Positions 46,542 through 55,465 of a DNA stretch of 64,000 nt are shown here, one piece after another. The first letter of the stretch is position 1, and every line of letters starts with the position of its first letter. The notes under the pieces were generated by a model that made no database searches, was not told where the DNA came from, and was given only the letters and a program-made list of their open reading frames with translations. A program made the position numbers and the translations under genes. The DNA lies in contig CAVSEK010000009.1 in NCBI GenBank assembly GCA_963726975.1, forward strand, positions 65,652 through 129,651, read 5' to 3'. Origin of the DNA: CAVSEK01 sp963726975. GTDB taxonomy: Bacteria > Actinomycetota > Actinomycetes > Mycobacteriales > SCTD01.

Positions 46542-47401
46542 TGACGACCTCGACCGAGCCGCCGGCCCCCGACGCGCCCCCCGGGCCGGGACGCGCGGGG
46601 CGCAACCTGCCCGCCGCGATCGGCGTGGGCGTCGGCCTGGGCCTGCTCATCACCGTGCCGCTGTTCTCCCCGGCGCGGTGGCTGTTCATCGCCGTGCTCG
46701 TGCTCGCCGCCTGGGTCGGCCTCTACGAGGTCGTCACGGCGCTGCGCACCTCCGAGCTGCGGCCGCCCGTGGTGCCGCTGCTGCTCGGGGCGCCGGTCAT
46801 GGTCGTGCTCGCCTACCGCGAGGGCGCCGACGCGCTCGTGCTCGCGCTGCTGCTCACGGTGCTCGCGGCCGCCGCCTGGCGCCTGGCCGGCCCGGCGACC
46901 GCCGCGCTGAGCGACGTCGCCGCCGGCGCCTTCGCCGCCGTCTACGTCCCCTTCCTCATCGGCTTCGCCGCCCTGCTCGCGGCGCCCGCCGACGGACCGC
47001 GCCGGGTCACCGCCTTCGTCGCCACGGTCGTGTGCAGCGACGTCGGCGGCTACGCCGCGGGCGTCCTGCTCGGGCGGCACCCGATGGCACCCAGCGTCTC
47101 GCCGAAGAAGTCCTGGGAGGGCCTCGGCGGCTCGGTCGCCGCCTGCGCGCTCGCCGGCGCGGTCTTCTTCCCCACCCTGTTCGGCGCCTCGCCGCTGCTG
47201 GGCGCGGTCTACGGCCTGGCCGTGGTCGCCAGCGCCACCCTCGGCGACCTCGGCGAGTCGATGGTCAAGCGCGACCTCGGGCTCAAGGACATGGGCGACC
47301 TGCTGCCCGGCCACGGCGGGCTCATGGACCGGCTCGACAGCCTGCTGCCCACCGCGCCGGTGGCCTTCCTGCTGCTGCTGGCCTTCGTGCCGCTGCCCTG
47401 A
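46541..47401 (+). CDS. cdsA: Phosphatidate cytidylyltransferase
   Basis: Makes CDP-diacylglycerol for phospholipid synthesis. 286 residues with about 7-8 membrane helices. The CDS signature occurs near the C-terminus: LGDLGESMVKRDLGLKDMGDLLPGHGGLMDRLDSL. SPKKSWEGLGGSVAAC is also typical. GTG 46541. Confidence 0.96.
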   Translation: MTTSTEPPAPDAPPGPGRAGRNLPAAIGVGVGLGLLITVPLFSPARWLFIAVLVLAAWVGLYEVVTALRTSELRPPVVPLLLGAPVMVVLAYREGADALVLALLLTVLAAAAWRLAGPATAALSDVAAGAFAAVYVPFLIGFAALLAAPADGPRRVTAFVATVVCSDVGGYAAGVLLGRHPMAPSVSPKKSWEGLGGSVAACALAGAVFFPTLFGASPLLGAVYGLAVVASATLGDLGESMVKRDLGLKDMGDLLPGHGGLMDRLDSLLPTAPVAFLLLLAFVPLP

Positions 47402-47411
47402 GGGGGGAGCC

Positions 47412-47513
47412 GTGGACCTGCTCGACCGGCTCGCCGAGGGCCCGCTCTACCCGGTGCTCACCGCGCTGATGATGGTCGCGTGGCTGGTCGTGCTCGTCCG
47501 GCGCCGGCGATGA
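47412..47513 (+). CDS. 33-residue single-helix membrane protein
   Basis: An open frame too short for routine calling. GTG 47412 is preceded by a GGGGGGAG ribosome site. The product has a short amphipathic start (DLLDRLAEGPLYPV), one hydrophobic helix (LTALMMVAWLVVLV) and an RRRR end, a typical inside-positive small membrane protein. Its TGA overlaps the rlmN ATG (ATGA), which argues that it is translated. Function unknown. Confidence 0.65.
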   Translation: MDLLDRLAEGPLYPVLTALMMVAWLVVLVRRRR

Positions 47514-48607
47514 CCGGGAAGATCGGGGCGCCCGCCGTTGCTGCACCCTCGGTGAGCGCCCTGCCCCTCGTCTTCGACGCGCCCCGCCGCGGCCTGCCGC
47601 CGCGGCACCTGCTCGACCTCGAGCCGGGCGAGCGCCGTACGGCCGTGGCCGAGCTGGGGGAGAAGCCGTTCCGGGCCGACCAGCTGGCCCGGCACGTGCT
47701 CGCCGGCCGCGACCTCGCGGCCATGACCGACCTCGGCGAGGCGACGCGGGCGCGGCTCGCGCCGCTCGTGCCGGACCTGCTCACCGCCGCCCGCGAGGTC
47801 GACTGCGACGGCGGCGCGACCCGCAAGACCGTCTGGCGGCTGCACGACGGGACGCTCGTCGAGTCGGTGCTCATGCGCTACGCCGACCGCACGACGGTCT
47901 GCGTGAGCAGCCAGGCCGGCTGCGGCATGGCCTGCCCGTTCTGCGCGACGGGGCAGGCGGGGCTCACCCGCAACCTGTCCACCGCGGAGATCGTCGGCCA
48001 GGTGACCCGGGCGGGGGAGCGGGTCAGCAACGTCGTCTTCATGGGCATGGGCGAGCCGCTGGCCAACTACCGCCGCGTCGTGGCCGCCGTGCGCCGGATG
48101 ACCGACCCCGCCCCGGCCGGCCTCGGGCTGTCGCAGCGCAACGTCGTCGTCTCGACCGTCGGGCTGGTCCCGGCCATGCTCACGCTGGCCCAGGAGGGCC
48201 TGCAGGTCACCCTGGCGCTGTCGCTGCACGCGCCCGACGACGAGCTGCGCGACACCCTCGTGCCCGTCAACACCCGCTGGCCGGTGCGCGAGGTGCTCGA
48301 CGCCGCCTTCGGCTACACCCGCGCGACCGGTCGCCGGCTCTCGATCGAGTACGCCCTGATCCGCGGGGTCAACGACCAGCCGGAGCGCGCCGACCTGCTC
48401 GCGGCGCGGCTGCGCGGCAAGCTCGTGCACGTCAACCTCATCCCGCTCAACCCCACCCCCGGCTCGGAGTGGGACGCGAGCCCGAAGCCGGTCGAGCGCG
48501 AGTTCGTCCGCCGGTTGCGTGCCGCTGGGATCGCCACCACGGTGCGCGACACCCGCGGCCAGGAGATCGCCGGCGCCTGCGGCCAGCTCGCGGCCGTCGA
48601 GGTCTGA
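47510..48607 (+). CDS. rlmN: Dual-specificity RNA methyltransferase RlmN
   Basis: Radical-SAM enzyme methylating C2 of A2503 in 23S rRNA and A37 in tRNAs. 365 residues with the cluster motif CGMACPFCATGQAG (C-x3-C-x2-C), the methyl-carrier region and GMGEPLANY. The C-terminal resolving Cys lies in EIAGACGQL. ATG 47510 overlaps the small membrane protein stop. Its own stop lies in a tandem repeat. Confidence 0.96.
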   Translation: MTGKIGAPAVAAPSVSALPLVFDAPRRGLPPRHLLDLEPGERRTAVAELGEKPFRADQLARHVLAGRDLAAMTDLGEATRARLAPLVPDLLTAAREVDCDGGATRKTVWRLHDGTLVESVLMRYADRTTVCVSSQAGCGMACPFCATGQAGLTRNLSTAEIVGQVTRAGERVSNVVFMGMGEPLANYRRVVAAVRRMTDPAPAGLGLSQRNVVVSTVGLVPAMLTLAQEGLQVTLALSLHAPDDELRDTLVPVNTRWPVREVLDAAFGYTRATGRRLSIEYALIRGVNDQPERADLLAARLRGKLVHVNLIPLNPTPGSEWDASPKPVEREFVRRLRAAGIATTVRDTRGQEIAGACGQLAAVEV

Positions 48608-48645
48608 CCGTCGAGGTCTGACCGTCGAGGTCCGACCGTCGAGTC
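48594..48645 (+). repeat. 14-bp tandem repeat spanning the rlmN stop
   Basis: CCGTCGAGGTCTGA occurs at 48594-48607 (including the rlmN TGA), 48608-48621 and, with one change, 48622-48635, followed by a partial fourth copy. Each full first or second unit carries the end codons Glu-Val-stop. Confidence 0.9.
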
Positions 48646-48662
48646 AGACCGGGCCGGTCCGC

Positions 48663-49181
48663 TCAGCCGGCGCTGCGGCGCGGGTCGGTGCCCGTCCCCG
48701 TCACCTGGAGCACCACCGGCGGGCGCACCGTGCGGGTGCGGGACAGCAGGCCGAAGGGCCCGTAGTGCAGCGTGATCTCCACCGGCCCCGCGCGCACCTC
48801 GCCCGTGGCCGAGGGGGTGACCAGCAGCCGGGTGCACAGCTCGTCGCCGGACGGGACCCGCGCTCCCTCCAGCCGGTCCACGGCGCCGGGGTCGACCGGG
48901 AAGGCGACGGCGAGCGCTGAGCCCGGTGGCCGCAGCCCGAGCCGGGTGCCCCCCGGCGAGGACACCGACGCGACCGAGGCGCCGGTCGAGCGGCCGCGCA
49001 GGCAGACCACGCCGTCCAGGGCGTACGTCGTGCCGGCGTACGCCTCGGGCACCGTCACCGGCGCGGACAGGTCCACCTGCGGGGACAGGCTGCCGCGCAG
49101 CACGACGTACGCGCCGACGACCGCGACGAGCAGCAGGACGCCGAGGGCGGGGCCGCGCCTGAGGCGGTACGAGGAGGCCAC
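48663..49181 (-). CDS. Membrane-anchored protein of unknown function
   Basis: 172 residues from GTG 49181. A basic start (SSYRLRRG), one hydrophobic helix (LGVLLLVAVVGAYVVL), then an extracellular beta-rich domain with two Cys (VVCLRGR and ELCTRL) that could form a disulfide. It may be a single-pass envelope protein. GTG 49235 is possible but would overlap the dxr promoter. It diverges from dxr. Confidence 0.7.
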   Translation of the reverse strand: MASSYRLRRGPALGVLLLVAVVGAYVVLRGSLSPQVDLSAPVTVPEAYAGTTYALDGVVCLRGRSTGASVASVSSPGGTRLGLRPPGSALAVAFPVDPGAVDRLEGARVPSGDELCTRLLVTPSATGEVRAGPVEITLHYGPFGLLSRTRTVRPPVVLQVTGTGTDPRRSAG

Positions 49182-49230
49182 CCGCCCAGCCTGCCGCCCC
49201 GCCTCGCCGGGCGCACGCCCGCCGGCCTGG

Positions 49231-49236
49231 GACACT
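49231..49236 (+). promoter_or_regulatory. -10 box for dxr
   Basis: GACACT lies 6 bases before GTG 49243; leaderless start predicted. Confidence 0.45.
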
Positions 49237-49242
49237 GGTCAC

Positions 49243-50445
49243 GTGCCGACTCCTGCGACCCCCCGCGAGGTGGTGCTGCTGGGCTCGACCGGGTCCATCG
49301 GCACCCAGGCGATCGACGTCGTGCGGCGCAACCCCGACCGCCTGCGCGTCGTCGGGCTCGGCGCCGGCGGCGGCCGCCCCGAGCTGCTCGCCGAGCAGGC
49401 GCTCGAGCTCGGCGTCGACGTCGTCGCGGTGACCCGGGCGACGTCCGTCCAGGACCTGCAGCTGGCGTTCTACGCGTCCGCGCAGGCCCGGGGCTACTCG
49501 CGCGGGGAGGTGCGGCTGCCCAAGGTCCTGGCCGGCCCGGACGCGATGACCGAGCTGGCGGCCTGGCCCTGCGACACCGTGCTCAACGGCATGACCGGGT
49601 CGGTCGGCCTCGCCCCGACCCTGGCCGCCCTGCGGGCCGGACGGGTGCTGGCCCTGGCCAACAAGGAGAGCCTGGTCGCCGGCGGGCCGCTCGTCACGCC
49701 CTACCGCGACCAGATCGTGCCGGTCGACAGCGAGCACAGCGCGCTCGCCCAGTGCCTGCGCGGCGGGCGCCGCGAGGAGGTCCGCCGGCTGGTCCTCACC
49801 GCCAGCGGCGGGCCGTTCCGCGGGCGCCGCCGCGAGGAGCTGGCCGACGTGACCCCCGAGCAGGCGCTCGCCCACCCGACGTGGGACATGGGCCCGGTCG
49901 TGACGATCAACTCGGCGACCCTGGTCAACAAGGGCCTCGAGCTCATCGAGGCGCACCTGCTCTTCGACGTGCCGTACGACCGGCTCGACGTCGTGGTGCA
50001 CCCGCAGAGCCAGGTGCACTCGATGGTGGAGTTCACCGACGGCTCCACGCTCGCGCAGGTGAGCCCGCCCGACATGCGGCTGCCCATCGCGCTGGGCCTG
50101 ACCTGGCCCGACCGGGTGCCGGGCGCCGCGCCCGGCAACGACTGGACGGCCCCGCGCTCCTGGACCTTCGAGCCGCTCGACGAGCAGGCCTTCCCCGCCG
50201 TCGCGCTGGCCCGCGAGGTCGGCGCTCGCGGCGGCACCGCGCCGGCGGCCTTCAACGCCGCCAACGAGGTGTGCGTCGCCGCCTTCCTGGAGGGGCGGCT
50301 GCCCTTCCTCGGCATCGTCGACGCGGTCGCCCGCGTGGTGGACGCCTCGCCGTTCAGGGAACGCCCCGGCCTCGCCGAGGTGTTGGACACCGAGGAGGAC
50401 GCGCGTCGGCGCGCCCGGGAGCTGGTCGGGAGGCCGTCCGCGTGA
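49243..50445 (+). CDS. dxr: 1-deoxy-D-xylulose 5-phosphate reductoisomerase
   Basis: Second enzyme of the MEP isoprenoid pathway. 400 residues: NADPH site VVLLGSTGSIGTQAIDVV, ALANKESLVAGG, DSEHSALAQCLRG and the substrate/metal region LTASGGPFRGR with HPTWDMG. GTG 49243. The stop overlaps the protease GTG; ispG of the same pathway follows. Confidence 0.97.
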   Translation: MPTPATPREVVLLGSTGSIGTQAIDVVRRNPDRLRVVGLGAGGGRPELLAEQALELGVDVVAVTRATSVQDLQLAFYASAQARGYSRGEVRLPKVLAGPDAMTELAAWPCDTVLNGMTGSVGLAPTLAALRAGRVLALANKESLVAGGPLVTPYRDQIVPVDSEHSALAQCLRGGRREEVRRLVLTASGGPFRGRRREELADVTPEQALAHPTWDMGPVVTINSATLVNKGLELIEAHLLFDVPYDRLDVVVHPQSQVHSMVEFTDGSTLAQVSPPDMRLPIALGLTWPDRVPGAAPGNDWTAPRSWTFEPLDEQAFPAVALAREVGARGGTAPAAFNAANEVCVAAFLEGRLPFLGIVDAVARVVDASPFRERPGLAEVLDTEEDARRRARELVGRPSA

Positions 50446-51755
50446 GCCGCAGGCAGGGTCTGGGAGCGCTGGTCGTCGCCGTCGTGCTGGCCGGGTGGGC
50501 CGTGGCGTCCGGCTCGGGGGCCTACCTCGTCGGCGCGGTCGCCTTCGTCGTGGCGCTGCTGACGTCGGTCGTCCTGCACGAGGCGGGCCACTTCCTCACC
50601 GCCCGGCACTACGGCATGAAGGCGACGCAGTTCTTCGTCGGCTTCGGCCCGACGTTGTTCTCCCGGCGGCGCGGCGAGACCGAGTACGGCGTCAAGGCCG
50701 TGCCCGCCGGCGGGTTCGTCAAGATCGTGGGGATGACCCCGCTGGAGGAGGTCGAGCCCGGCGACCAGCAGCGGGCCTTCTTCCGCTTCCCGGCCGGCCC
50801 GAAGACCGTCGTGCTGGCGGCCGGCTCCACCGTGCACTTCCTCATCGCCGTCGTCCTCGTGCTCGGCGGCATCTTCGCCCTCGGCGTGCCGCAGGAGATC
50901 AGCCCGGCCGTCGGCCGGGTCTCCTCGTGCGTGGCCAGCGACCCCGGGGTCGGCCAGCCCGACGTGGCGGCCGACCAGGTCTGCGGGCTGCCCGACGCCC
51001 GACCGGCCCCCGCGCAGGCAGCCGGGCTGCGTCCCGGCGACGTCGTGACGGCGGTCGACGGCACCCCGGTCGGCTCGGCGCGGGCGCTCACCGTCGCGCT
51101 GCGCGCCGCTGCCGACCGCAGCGTCGTGCTCACCGTCCAGCGCGACGGTCGCGCCGTCCCGCTGACCGTCACGCCCGCGGGGATCACCCGGGTCGACCTG
51201 CAGGACCCGACGCAGCGGGTCACCGCGGGCACGATCGGCATCGTCGTGCAGCAGCGCCAGGACGTCGTGCACCAGGGCCCGGTCGACAGCCTGCAGGCCA
51301 GCGGCCGCACGCTGGAGCTGTTCGGCCAGGGCATCGTCACGACCGTCACCGACAAGCTCGGCTCGATCACCAAGATCTACAGCTCGGACCGCGACCCCGA
51401 GGGCTTCATCGGCATCGTGGGGGCCGGGCGGATCAGCGGCGAGGTGCTGCAGAGCCAGGAGACGCTCGGCTTCAAGGTCCTCAACCTCGTGCTGATCATC
51501 GCCAGTCTCAACCTCTTCGTCGGCCTGTTCAACCTGCTGCCGCTGCTGCCGCTCGACGGCGGGCACATCGCGGTGGTGTGGTTCGAGAGCGCCCGCGACC
51601 GGCTGAGGAGGGCCCGCGGCTACACCGGCGAGTTCCGCCGGGTCGACTACACCAAGCTCCTGCCCATCACCTACGGCGTCGCGGGGCTGTTCCTCGTGTT
51701 CACCCTGCTGCTCGTCGGCGCCGACATCGTCAACCCCGTGAGGCTCCCGTCGTGA
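50442..51755 (+). CDS. Site-2 metalloprotease (RseP/Rip1 family)
   Basis: A 437-residue intramembrane M50 protease. The zinc motif HEAGH is in the second helix (VVLHEAGHFLTARHYGM). A PDZ domain spans about residues 165-265 (AAGLRPGDVVTAVDG). The third metal ligand is in LLPLLPLDGGHIAVVWFE. It cuts anti-sigma factors or other membrane proteins. In mycobacteria Rip1 has the same dxr-rip1-ispG neighbours. GTG 50442 overlaps dxr, and the stop overlaps ispG. Confidence 0.95.
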   Translation: MSRRQGLGALVVAVVLAGWAVASGSGAYLVGAVAFVVALLTSVVLHEAGHFLTARHYGMKATQFFVGFGPTLFSRRRGETEYGVKAVPAGGFVKIVGMTPLEEVEPGDQQRAFFRFPAGPKTVVLAAGSTVHFLIAVVLVLGGIFALGVPQEISPAVGRVSSCVASDPGVGQPDVAADQVCGLPDARPAPAQAAGLRPGDVVTAVDGTPVGSARALTVALRAAADRSVVLTVQRDGRAVPLTVTPAGITRVDLQDPTQRVTAGTIGIVVQQRQDVVHQGPVDSLQASGRTLELFGQGIVTTVTDKLGSITKIYSSDRDPEGFIGIVGAGRISGEVLQSQETLGFKVLNLVLIIASLNLFVGLFNLLPLLPLDGGHIAVVWFESARDRLRRARGYTGEFRRVDYTKLLPITYGVAGLFLVFTLLLVGADIVNPVRLPS

Positions 51756-52900
51756 CCCAGATCCCCGTTGCCCTCGGCATGCCCGCCCTGCCCCCGCCGG
51801 TGCTCGCCCCGCGCCGCCCGACGCGGCAGATCGACGTCGGCGGGGTCCAGGTGGGCGGCGGCGCGCCGATCAGCGTCCAGTCGATGACCACGACGGTCAC
51901 GGCCGACGTCAACGCCACGCTGCAGCAGATCGCCGAGCTGACCGCGACCGGCTGCCAGATCGTGCGGGTCGCCGTGCCCGACCCCGTCGACGCCGACGCG
52001 CTGCCCGAGATCGTCCGGCACAGCCAGATCCCGGTCATCGCCGACATCCACTTCCAGAGCAAGTACATCTTCAAGGCGATCGACGCCGGCTGCGCTGCCG
52101 TGCGCGTCAACCCGGGCAACATCCGCGAGTTCGACGGCAAGGTCGGCGAGGTCGCCCGGGCCGCGAAGGAGTCCGGCACGCCGATCCGGATCGGCGTCAA
52201 CGCCGGCAGCCTCGACAAGCGGATCATGGCCAAGCACGGCAAGGCCACCCCGGAGGCCCTCGTCGAGTCGGCGCTCTGGGAGTGCTCGCTGTTCGAGGAG
52301 CACGACTTCCGCGACATCAAGATCTCGGTGAAGCACAACGACCCGGTCGTCATGGTCGAGGCCTACCGCCAGCTGTCGCAGGCGTGCGACTACCCGCTGC
52401 ACCTCGGCGTCACCGAGGCCGGGCCGGCCTTCCAGGGCACGATCAAGTCCGCCGTCGCCTTCGGCGCGCTGCTCGCCGAGGGCATCGGCGACACGATCCG
52501 GGTCTCGCTGTCGGCGCCGCCGGTGGAGGAGGTCAAGGTCGGCCTGGCGATCCTCGAGTCGCTCAACCTGCGCCAGCGGGGCCTCGAGATCGTCTCGTGC
52601 CCGTCCTGCGGGCGCGCCCAGGTCGACGTCTACACGCTCGCCGAGCAGGTGACCGCGGGCCTGGAGGGCCTCACCGTCCCGCTGCGGGTGGCGGTGATGG
52701 GCTGCGTCGTGAACGGACCCGGCGAGGCCCGCGAGGCCGACCTCGGCGTCGCGTCGGGCAACGGCAAGGGCCAGATCTTCGTCAAGGGCGAGGTCGTCAA
52801 GACCGTCCCCGAGTCGCAGATCGTCGAGACCCTCGTCGAGGAGGCGCTGCGCCTGGCCGAGGCGTACGACGGGCCCGCCGGCACGCCCGTCGTGGCCTGA
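51752..52900 (+). CDS. ispG: 4-hydroxy-3-methylbut-2-en-1-yl diphosphate synthase
   Basis: Iron-sulfur enzyme of the MEP pathway that forms HMBPP. 382 residues: PISVQSMTTTVTADVNAT, VRVAVPDPVDADAL, IADIHFQSKYIFKAIDAGC, VRVNPGNIREFDGKV, and the cluster ligands CPSCGR and MGCVVNGPGEA. GTG 51752. Confidence 0.97.
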   Translation: MTQIPVALGMPALPPPVLAPRRPTRQIDVGGVQVGGGAPISVQSMTTTVTADVNATLQQIAELTATGCQIVRVAVPDPVDADALPEIVRHSQIPVIADIHFQSKYIFKAIDAGCAAVRVNPGNIREFDGKVGEVARAAKESGTPIRIGVNAGSLDKRIMAKHGKATPEALVESALWECSLFEEHDFRDIKISVKHNDPVVMVEAYRQLSQACDYPLHLGVTEAGPAFQGTIKSAVAFGALLAEGIGDTIRVSLSAPPVEEVKVGLAILESLNLRQRGLEIVSCPSCGRAQVDVYTLAEQVTAGLEGLTVPLRVAVMGCVVNGPGEAREADLGVASGNGKGQIFVKGEVVKTVPESQIVETLVEEALRLAEAYDGPAGTPVVA

Positions 52901-52932
52901 CGGGTCCTGCTCCGGCGACCCGCTCCCGGGCC

Positions 52933-52938
52933 TAGGCT
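52933..52938 (+). promoter_or_regulatory. -10 box for the GNAT gene
   Basis: TAGGCT lies 7 bases before GTG 52946. Confidence 0.5.
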
Positions 52939-52945
52939 CGCGCCC

Positions 52946-53788
52946 GTGCTCAGGACGGCGTCGTCGCGCGTGCTCGAGGCGCGCGACCTCCCGGAGGTGC
53001 TGCGCCTGCTGGAGGTCGACCCGGTGAGCGACGTCTTCGTCGCCTCGCGGGTGCTCACCGGCGGGCTGGAGCCGTGGCGGCTCGGCGCCGAGGTGTGGGG
53101 CTACGGCGAGCGCGGCCGGCTCGAGGCGCTCTGCTACTCCGGCGCCAACCTCATGCCCGTGCAGGCCCGGCCCGAGGCGGTGCGGGCCTTCGCCGACCGG
53201 GCCCGGCGCCAGGGCCGGCGGTGCTCGTCGATCGCCGGCGAGGCCGAGGCCGTCGGCCTGCTCTGGCAGCACCTGGCGCCCAGCTGGGGACGGGCCCGCG
53301 AGGTCCGGCCGCGCCAGCCGCTGCTCGAGATCGCCGGCCCGCCCGCCGTCGCGCCGGACCCGGACGTCCGCCCGGTGCGCCGCGACGAGGTCGGCCTCCT
53401 GCTGCCGGCCTGCGTGGCGATGTACACCGAGGAGGTCGGCGTCGACCCGCTGGCCGGGGGCGGCGGCCCGGCCTACCGCGCGCGCGTCGAGGAGCTCGTC
53501 GCCGCCGGCCGCGCCTATGCCCGGGTCGAGGACGGCCGGGTGCTCTTCAAGGCCGAGATCGGTGCGGCGACCCGGGCCTCCTGCCAGGTGCAGGGGGTGT
53601 GGGTCGCTCCGGCGCTGCGCGGCCGCGGGCTGGGCACCGCCGGGACCGCCGCGGTCGTCGAGCAGGCCCGCACCACCTTCGCCCCCTCGGTCAGCCTCTA
53701 CGTCAACGACTTCAACACCTCGGCCCGCAGGTCGTACGAGAAGGTCGGCTTCCGGCCGTACGGCACGTTCGCCAGCGTCCTGTTCTGA
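52946..53788 (+). CDS. GNAT family acetyltransferase (DUF4081 plus GNAT)
   Basis: 280 residues. The N-terminal half is a DUF4081-like degenerate domain (ARDLPEVLRLLEVDPVSDVFVASRV). The C-terminal half is a GNAT fold with acetyl-CoA loop VWVAPALRGRGLGTAGTAAVV and the ending SLYVNDFNTSARRSYEKVGFRPYGTFASVLF. An orthologue follows ispG in mycobacteria (Rv2867c-like). Substrate unknown. Confidence 0.88.
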   Translation: MLRTASSRVLEARDLPEVLRLLEVDPVSDVFVASRVLTGGLEPWRLGAEVWGYGERGRLEALCYSGANLMPVQARPEAVRAFADRARRQGRRCSSIAGEAEAVGLLWQHLAPSWGRAREVRPRQPLLEIAGPPAVAPDPDVRPVRRDEVGLLLPACVAMYTEEVGVDPLAGGGGPAYRARVEELVAAGRAYARVEDGRVLFKAEIGAATRASCQVQGVWVAPALRGRGLGTAGTAAVVEQARTTFAPSVSLYVNDFNTSARRSYEKVGFRPYGTFASVLF

Positions 53789-53865
53789 GCGACCGGGGGC
53801 GTGACCCGGGTCACCTGTCCGACGGGTGTGGTGCACTCCCGTCCCACCGACCCGCGGAGGAACCG

Positions 53866-55413
53866 ATGACCCTGCAGCTCCAGCCCGGCACGGCCTGGGA
53901 CGACGTCTACGCCCGGGCGCGCTCGGCCGCGCCCGAGGCCTTCGACGCCGACCGCATCCTCAACCTCGCCGGCGGCGACTGGCAGCGGATCGGCGACCCC
54001 GGCCCGCACGTCACCCCGGTCGACGGCTCGACGGTGCAGGGCCCGCCGCGGATCAGCCACGACGAGGCGCTCGAGGCCGTCGCGCACGCGAAGCGCGAGC
54101 ACGACGAGTGGGGGTCGGTCGACCTCGACGAGCGCCGCCGCCGCGTCGCCGACGCGGTCGCCGGCATGCGCGAGCACCGCGACACCCTCGCGCTGCTGCT
54201 CGTCTGGGAGATCGGCAAGCCGTGGAAGCTCGCCTGCGCCGACGTCGACCGCGCGCTCGACGGCGTCGACTGGTACCTCGCCGAGATCGAGCGGCAGCTG
54301 CAGGGCCGCCGCCCGCTGCCCGGCCCGGTCAGCAACATCGCGTCGTGGAACTACCCGATGTCGGTGCAGGTCCACGCCGAGCTCGTGCAGTGCCTCGCGG
54401 GCAACGGCGTCGTGGCCAAGACCCCGTCGCAGGGCGGCTTCCACACCCTCACCCTCGCGCACGCCCTCATGAAGCGCGCCGGCCTGCCGGTGTCGCTGCT
54501 GTCCGGCGTCGGGGGCCAGCTCGGCGACGCGCTCATCAGCAGCCCGGAGATCGGGGCGCTCGCCTTCGTCGGCGGCCGGGCCAACGGCCGCAAGGCCGCC
54601 ACGACGCTCGCCGACACCGGCAAGCGCCACCTGCTCGAGCAGGAGGGCCTCAACGTCTGGGGCGTCTGGGACTTCTCCGACTGGGACGCGCTCGCGGCCC
54701 ACCTCACCAAGGGGTTCGAGTACGCCAAGCAGCGCTGCACCGCCTACCCGCGCTACGCCGTGCAGCGCGAGCTGTTCCCGCAGTTCCTCGAGATGTACCT
54801 GCCGGTGGTGCGGGGGCTGCGCTTCGGCCACCCGCTGGCCGTCGAAGCGCCGGTCGACGCGCTCGACCAGCTCCCCGACCTGCACTTCGGGCCGGTGATC
54901 TCGGCGAGCAAGGCCGCCGAGCTCGGCGAGCACCTGGAGGCCGCGATCGGCGCGCACGGCATCCCGCTCTACCGCGGCTCCCTCGAGCAGGGCCGCTTCC
55001 TCGACGGGCAGGACACCAGCGCCTACGTCGCGCCCGCGTGCGTGCTCGAGCCGCCGCCCAGCTGGTCGCTGCGCCACGCCGAGCCCTTCGGCCCGCTGGA
55101 CTCGATCGTGCTCGTCGACAGCGAGGACGAGCTGCTCGCGGCGATGAACGCCAGCAACGGCGCGCTCGTCGCCTCGGTGGCCACCGACGACGCCGACTTC
55201 GGGTCCCGGGTCGCCGAGCAGCTGCAGGCCTTCAAGGTCGGGATCAACAAGCCGCGCTCGCGGGGCGACCGCGAGGAGGTCTTCGGCGGCAAGGGGGCGT
55301 CGTGGAAGGGCGCCTTCGTCGGCGGCGACCTGCTCGTGCAGGCGGTCACCGAGGGCGAGGGCATGGTCTACGGCAACTTCCCGACCTACTCGCTCTACCC
55401 GAACAAGGTCTGA
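53866..55413 (+). CDS. Aldehyde dehydrogenase family protein
   Basis: 515 residues of the NAD(P)-dependent ALDH fold, in a divergent subgroup. Active-site Cys is in EYAKQRCTAYPRY; the general-base Glu is likely in LLEQEGLNVWGVW. SNIASWNYPMSVQ is the usual PW(N)(Y/F)P motif, and EPFGPLDSIV matches the C-terminal EPFGP motif. ATG 53866 has a GGAGGA site. Substrate not predictable; some relatives are named PaaN-like, which I would not assert. Confidence 0.88.
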   Translation: MTLQLQPGTAWDDVYARARSAAPEAFDADRILNLAGGDWQRIGDPGPHVTPVDGSTVQGPPRISHDEALEAVAHAKREHDEWGSVDLDERRRRVADAVAGMREHRDTLALLLVWEIGKPWKLACADVDRALDGVDWYLAEIERQLQGRRPLPGPVSNIASWNYPMSVQVHAELVQCLAGNGVVAKTPSQGGFHTLTLAHALMKRAGLPVSLLSGVGGQLGDALISSPEIGALAFVGGRANGRKAATTLADTGKRHLLEQEGLNVWGVWDFSDWDALAAHLTKGFEYAKQRCTAYPRYAVQRELFPQFLEMYLPVVRGLRFGHPLAVEAPVDALDQLPDLHFGPVISASKAAELGEHLEAAIGAHGIPLYRGSLEQGRFLDGQDTSAYVAPACVLEPPPSWSLRHAEPFGPLDSIVLVDSEDELLAAMNASNGALVASVATDDADFGSRVAEQLQAFKVGINKPRSRGDREEVFGGKGASWKGAFVGGDLLVQAVTEGEGMVYGNFPTYSLYPNKV

Positions 55414-55430
55414 GGGCCCGGCCCGGGCCC
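55414..55430 (+). terminator. Hairpin after the aldehyde dehydrogenase gene
   Basis: GGGCCCG pairs with CGGGCCC across a GCC loop immediately after the stop codon. Confidence 0.6.
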
Positions 55431-55465
55431 GCGCGTGACCGCGGTGGGCCCGGGTAGGGCCGGGC

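Noticed and set aside
48594..48645. Possible CRISPR or att repeat
   Set aside because: Units are 14 bp, directly adjacent without spacers, and partly inside rlmN; this is simple tandem duplication.
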